A stretch of DNA of 64,000 nucleotides from Dallia pectoralis. Taxonomy: Eukaryota; Chordata; Actinopteri; Esociformes; Umbridae. Shown here one piece after another: positions 58,870 to 64,000 of the stretch (position 1 is the first letter of the stretch; each line of letters opens with the position of its first letter). The position numbers and the translations under genes are program-made. The notes under the pieces are model-generated. The model ran no database searches, was not told the origin of the DNA, and worked only from the letters and a program-made list of their open reading frames with translations. The stretch is taken from assembly GCA_029465975.1 (NCBI GenBank), contig CM055748.1, positions 13,383,753 through 13,447,752 of the forward strand, written 5' to 3'.

Positions 58870-61200
58870 TTGACCACTAACATTCCGGACACCTGGGTCA
58901 GTCTGACCACCGCTCACTGCTAATGCTACCAAAGTATCAATACGTAAGTGTTTGAAACCTACAGTGAGGACAGTCAAAGTGTGGCTTGAGGTGTCAGACT
59001 CATCACTCCAGCTCCAGTTTCAACACACAGATTAGAGTCTGTTTGCCACTCAGACTACCACTGACTCCCATAGTGAATCATATACATCCTCCACTCAGAC
59101 TACCACTGACTCCCATATTGAATCATATACATCCTCCACTCAGACTACCACTGACTCCCATAGTGAATCATATACATCCTCCACTCAGACTACCACTGAC
59201 TCCCATATTGAATCATATACATCCTCCACTCAGACTACCACTGACTCCCATATTGAATCATATACATCCTCCACTCAGACTACCACTGACTCCCATAGTG
59301 AATCATATACATCCTCCACTCAGACTACCACTGACTCCCATATTGAATCATATGCATCCTCCACTCAGACTACCACTGACTCCCATATTGACATTGAATC
59401 ATATACATCCTCCACTCAGACTACCACTGACTCCCATATTGAATCATATACATCCTCCACTCAGAATACCACTGACTCCCATATTGAATCATATACATCC
59501 TCCACTCAGAATACCACTGACTCCCATATTGAATCATATACATCCTCCACTCAGAATACCACTGACTCCCATATTGAATCATATACATCCTCCACTCAGA
59601 CTACCACTGACTCCCATATTGAATCATATACATCCTCCACTCAGACTACCACTGACTCCCATATTGAATCATATGCATCCTCTACTCAGACTACCACTGA
59701 CTCCCATACTAACATTGAATCATATACATCCTCCACTCAGACTACCACTGACTCCCATAATGATATTGAATCACATACATCCTCCACTCAGACAACCACT
59801 GATTCGCACATTGAATCATATCCATCCTCCACTCAGACTACCACTGACTCCCATATTGACATTGAATCATATTCATCCTCCACTCAGACTACCACTGACT
59901 CCCATATTGATATTGAATCATATACATCCTCCACTCAGACTACCACTGATTCGCACATTGAATCATATACATCCTCCACTCAGACTACCACTGACTCCCA
60001 TATTCACATTGAATCATATACATCCTTCGTTCTGGATTACATCAACACCTGCACAAACAATGTCTCAACTCATAAACAAATAAAGACCTTCCCCAACCAG
60101 AAGCCTTGGATGAACAGAGGTCCGACTTCTGCTGAAGGCATGTGATGCTGTTTTCAGATCATGTGACAAGGAGGCCTACAGCTCATCCAGGACCAACATG
60201 AAAACGGGCATCAAGATGGCTAAACACGCCCACAAACTGAGGGTCAAGGAGCAGGTCACACTAACTCTGACCCTCGACACATGTGGCAGGGCCTACAAGC
60301 CATCACTGACTACCGACCAAAGCACCCTACCCCCCCAGCCACTGATGTCTCCATTATAAAATATAAGCACCCTACCCCCTAAGCCAACGAGTAGAACACC
60401 GTGTTTCTGCCGGGTAAATGTTATTGACCATTTCGTTTTGTAGTTTTTTGGTTTTGTTTCTTTGTATCGTTGTGGAATGAAAAAAAAATCACTGACTTCT
60501 AAATCTTACTGTGATATAGTCTTGGACATATGCCTTGGACAGGGACAAAAAGACCCAGCCATTGGACAACCTCACCTCCTCCACCCTGACCCTGAACACC
60601 GGTGTCCCACAGGGCTGTGTGCTTAGCCCACTCTTGTACTCCCTCTTCACCAACAACTGCGTACCTCTACACAGCTCCAATACCATCGTCAAGTTTACAG
60701 ATGATACCACAGTAGTTGGTCTGATCCGGAACAATGACGAGGCAGCCTACAGAGAGGAGATCAAGCACCTATTGGCTTGGTGCACAGATAACAACCTGGC
60801 CATCAATGCCAAGAAAAGTGCTGATTGTGGATTACAGGAAGACAAATAGCTGTATACATGCCCCAGTTCTCATTGATGAGACCAAGGTGGAACGTGTTGT
60901 CCACATCTCCAAGCACCTATCCTGGTCCCTCAACACCACATCCCTGGTCAAACAGTGCCTGTACTTCTTTAGGAAGCTTAATAATACTTTTATCTTGTAT
61001 GAATAATACTTTCATACTTTCATCACCTAAATACTAACATCTTGGTAAACCTTTACCGCTGCACGGTCGAGGGCATTCTAACCAACTGTGCCACAGTCTG
61101 GTACCACGGTTGCTCTGCGGCCGACCAGAAGTCCCTGTAGTAGGTGTTAAAAACTGTCCAGCGCATCATTGGTGCCCATCTCCTTGCCAACAAATACATC
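58870..61200 (+). pseudogene. LINE ORF2 relic with internal tandem expansion
   Basis: Read on +: an endonuclease end (TWVSLTTAHC, about 58890), TVRTVKVW (about 58970) and QFQHTD (about 59015). A 45-bp tandem array in the same frame follows, then FVLDYINTCTNNVSTHKQIK and TFPNQKPWMNRGP (60028-60125). The linker is MWQGLQAITDYRPK-like near 60290. The RT is at 60535-60850, with LNTGVPQGCVLSPLLYSLFT and FTDDTTVVGL (the FADD box changed to FTDD). The C-terminus is CATVWYHGCSAADQKSL, near 61090-61140. The RT palm is deleted between 60310 and 60520, where a short unrelated block lies. It is dead. Same family as 2660-4270 and 35080-36440. Confidence 0.9.
59050..60030 (+). repeat. 45-bp tandem array inside LINE ORF2 (about 22 copies)
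   Basis: Units of 45 bp (TCCACTCAGACTACCACTGA, CTCCCATATTGAATCATATA, CATCC). In the LINE frame each unit reads STQTTTDSHIESYTS. Longer units carry 6 extra bases (GACATT, AACATT or GATATT), again a multiple of three. The array begins and ends exactly within the LINE text, so it grew from the LINE itself. Confidence 0.95.
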
Positions 61201-62470
61201 CAGCACAATACATTTGCACAACACATCCTGTGGTTTCATTTTTTCTCTGTAATTTGATGCTGCAGCTTGTTTGATGCAGATTTACTGTTTACCTGGTTGA
61301 ATATTTTTATACTATCAATGGCATTGCCATGGTGACAGTTAGAGTGACTATTGCCTTCTCTTTGGCACCATCTAAGCTATTAGCCTTTATTTAGAATTAT
61401 TTAGAGTTAGAGTTCACGTAAAATCAAGAATACACAAAGACACAGTCTTTCAAAGTGGTCTAAAGTGGTCACTTAATACTCTGAAGTAAAAGCTATGTTA
61501 TGAAATCCCTAGTATCTCATTGGTTCTGAACTCTTTCATAGGCAACCAATTGCTAGGCAACAAGGACTGGACGTCTGGCCTCACATAGATCTGTTGACAA
61601 GGTCGTAGGTAAGTGAAAAGCTTGCGTTTAACTATATATTCTGTCTGTAAAGGCGTGAAAGTAGGAGAATTCAGTTTGGTCGTAGAACTGTTTTGCATCA
61701 AGAGAAATTACGGCAACATCAGTATACTCAGAGAATGAGTTAAACAGATTAAACAGATGCTTTCTGATCCAAGGATCTTATATACTGATGAATCTGTAAT
61801 TCAAGTCCTTGAGAGATGGAGTCTCTTTCCCACCTTAAATGACCGTGACTGACTGGGTGAACTGTGTCCTTTGGAATAAACAGTATGTGTTTAGCTGGAG
61901 ATAAATAACATCTTTACTTCTTTAGCATCCGGGTTTCTCTCTATTGTCAGTCTGTGTGTTTGTAGTTTCACAATAGGGGCCAGTGGAACTGCTATAACAT
62001 AGTGATCTGTTGAAGCAAGTGTTGGCTTCTGTACATACTGAACAGATGCGTAAGACTGAAAAACAAGTTTCTTTTAGGAGTTAAGACAGTCTAGTCCAAG
62101 AATCCTGATATCGGAAGATCTGTAATTCACGTCCGTGAGAAACAGAAGCACTTCGCCACTTTAAGAACTTAGAGAGACTATACATCATATAGTTGTGTGG
62201 CCGCTTGTTACGTTGGTCATAGTCTTTCTGTTTAGTACTTATTTGCAAATTTTAGTTAGAGTATAAAACTGACAGTTTGATTGTTTTGAAGTATTTTAAT
62301 AGCTGGGGCGTGTGTATAGAAGTGTGAAGAAAATCAGGTTGATAAAGAGATTTTGGGAAAGAATGTAAGAGCTGCCATTCAATATGGCTCCTTGGCTCAG
62401 CATGTCAACCAGACAGTACTGCTACTATAAAAATGTATTATTAACATTAAAGACACGTTTTTACTTAATA
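61201..62470. other. Unassigned sequence
   Basis: About 1.3 kb after the LINE. Two segments share phrases (GATCCAAGGATCTTATATAC, then CCTTGAGAGATGGAGTC and the later TCCAAGAATCCTGATATCGG, CGTCCGTGAGAAACAGAAGC), hinting at an old internal duplication. No coding signal. Confidence 0.4.
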
Positions 62471-63344
62471 TACAGTGAAGGAAGAAAGTATTTGATCCCC
62501 TGCTAATTTTGTACGTTTTACCACTAATGATCAGTGCAGTAATTTTAATGGTAGGTTTATTTGAACTGAGAGACAAAATAACAAAACAAAAAACGCATTT
62601 CAAATAAGTTATAATGGGCACCAGGTGACTGTGATGACGAGACCGGACAACTAGTGAAGGGGGTAGGGAACGATGGCAGCTAGATGACCGGAGAAGACGA
62701 CTGCCGAAGCCTGTCTGCAGGTGGGCCTCAGAGGGAGCTCTGATACACTCCTCTTTGCAGATCCTCTCCAAGTCATTAAGATTCTCGAACCTTCAGTTCC
62801 CTCCACAGAGTTTCAATGGGATCAAGGTCTGGACACTGGCTGGGCCGCTCCAGAACCTTAATGTGCTTCTTCTTGAGCCACTCCTTTGTTAACTTGGCCG
62901 TTTGTTTTGGGTCATTGTCATTTTGGGTCATACCCAACCAATGCCCTGACTGAGGGTAGGAGGTTCTCACCCACGATTTGATGGTTCATAACCCATCCAG
63001 CGTCCCGTTGATGCAGTGAAGCTGTCCTGTCCCCTTGACAGTAAGGACTCTGGGCAGAGGACTCCCGTGGGGTTCTGAGCTGATTCTTCACCATTCTCAT
63101 GCTCATTGAACCTCCACAATGTGAGATCTTGCATGGAGGCCCAGACCGAGGGAGATTGACAGTTATTTTGTGTTTCTTCAAATCAATCAATAACCTGAAA
63201 TGCGTTATTCTGATTTTTTTTGTTTTTTCTGTTTCTTACTGTTAAAATAAACTCACCATTAAAGCTATAGACTGATCATGTGTTTGTCAGTGGGCAAACA
63301 TACAGAATCAGCAGGGGGTCAAATCCTTTCTTTCTTCACTGTGT
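62471..63344 (-). mobile_element. Tc1-like element, internally deleted (about 870 bp)
   Basis: The left end TACAGTGAAGGAAGAAAGTA, with TTTGATCCCCTGCT next, matches the inverted right end (GGGGTCAAATCCTTTCTTTC then TTCACTGT). Minus-strand coding: KKHKITVNLPRSGPPCKISH (helix-turn-helix linker), MRMVKNQLRTPRESS, then GENLLPSVRALVGYDPK fused after a deletion. Then NDNDPKQTAKLTKEWLKKKH, IKVLERPSQCPDLDPIETLW (last catalytic block, Glu in PIE) and ERICKEE. The first catalytic Asp region is absent, so it cannot be autonomous. The right tip has GT where TA is expected. Confidence 0.88.
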
Positions 63345-64000
63345 GACCTCAATTAAATTATTTATATTATTTTTAAAGAAGAATTAGATCTGATAACTGA
63401 TAAAAACAGTTAAACATGCCAAACTGTCACACCTGATCCAACAAGCATGACATCTGAGAAATGTTCAGGGGGTATAAAACTCTTCGACACATCCCAAATG
63501 TGCACATCAATCATGAACGGGAACAGATGAGAAAACCCTTTAGTAGAAGATGGCACATAGCTGACCCTGTATCCCACAACTGACCTGTGTCTTTAGTTGT
63601 ACATTGCTCTAAACAGAAGTAGTTAAGTAACTGCATTGGTGTGTTAGACAACTGCTGTAAAACTATACTGGTATATAAGCTATCATAAGATGTTTCTCTA
63701 AACTGCTGGCCGTGGCTTTTCTGCTTTTCCTAAACATAGTTAGCCTCTGAATAGGAAATAATATCTTTAATAGGACAACCAGAGTTCTATTGTCCTTTAA
63801 AAAAATACAAATAATGTGTCCATAAAATTCAAGTCTTATGAGCATAAGTAATAGCTATTCTTCACCAGAGGGCAAATGACTCAAGTGAGCAGTTTCACAT
63901 GAACCTATACAATAACACTGTTTCATAATGAGGCTGTTAAAGATGCATTCAAAGACATATTAAAATCCCCCCAAAATGTGTTAACCGGCACTGGATGTGT
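63345..64000. other. Unassigned sequence to window end
   Basis: AT-rich. No supported feature. Confidence 0.4.

Noticed and set aside
58986..60083. 365-codon frame with PLRLPLTPILNHIHP repeats as a gene
   Set aside because: It is the wrong frame of the 45-bp array; the meaningful frame is that of the surrounding LINE ORF2.

Overview
The window is vertebrate nuclear DNA, almost certainly from a teleost fish. It has GT-AG introns, teleost-type LINE, Tc1/mariner, hAT and Ty3/Gypsy relics, and no compact bacterial-style coding. I cannot name the species from sequence alone.

The only host gene I can support is the 3' two thirds of a periostin gene (postn) on the + strand. Sixteen exons between 5287 and 29988 join into one open frame of 560 codons plus TGA. 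They cover the end of FAS1 domain 2, FAS1 domains 3 and 4, and the periostin-type C-terminal region, made of 13-residue repeats, a serine run and a basic tail. The signal peptide, EMI domain and first FAS1 domain lie upstream of the window. Exon boundaries and phases match the known vertebrate POSTN layout.

The introns are dominated by tandem arrays with unit lengths of 24, 28, 41, 44, 46, 64 and 87 bp plus a TG microsatellite. Two arrays are built from the exon-intron junctions themselves. The 44-bp array (9589-11510) contains the end of an exon and its 5' splice site. The 87-bp array (16402-16749) contains a 3' splice site and the first bases of an exon, giving three decoy acceptors that each lead to an early stop. 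A coding exon (26732-26982) is itself a 39-bp minisatellite. Introns also hold an antisense LINE (20884-22280) and a Tigger/pogo-type relic (22878-24295) inserted at a TA inside the 46-bp array.

Downstream of postn (from about 31 kb) I see no host gene. The region holds a 56-bp array (31439-34250), a LINE endonuclease/RT relic (35080-36440), a hAT fragment with a BED finger, a Tc1 relic, a Ty3/Gypsy element (39183-44210, minus strand) carrying a nested 631-bp hAT-type MITE with a perfect 8-bp target duplication, and a 21-bp array. It continues with LINE 3' ends, a 19-bp array, a 38-bp array, a 31-bp array, several nested copies of an IS630/mariner-type transposon with a C-terminal WPDPARRRD-type motif, a LINE whose ORF2 has been expanded in frame by a 45-bp tandem array (58870-61200), and an internally deleted Tc1-like element with recognisable inverted ends (62471-63344). 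Upstream of the first exon lie a 53-bp array derived from a LINE 3' end, a solo LTR with a 5-bp target duplication, and an antisense LINE.

I found no new enzymatic or defence system. The strongest unusual signal is the repeated birth of tandem arrays from functional sequence (splice junctions, a coding repeat, LINE ORFs, a dispersed-repeat tail) within one locus.
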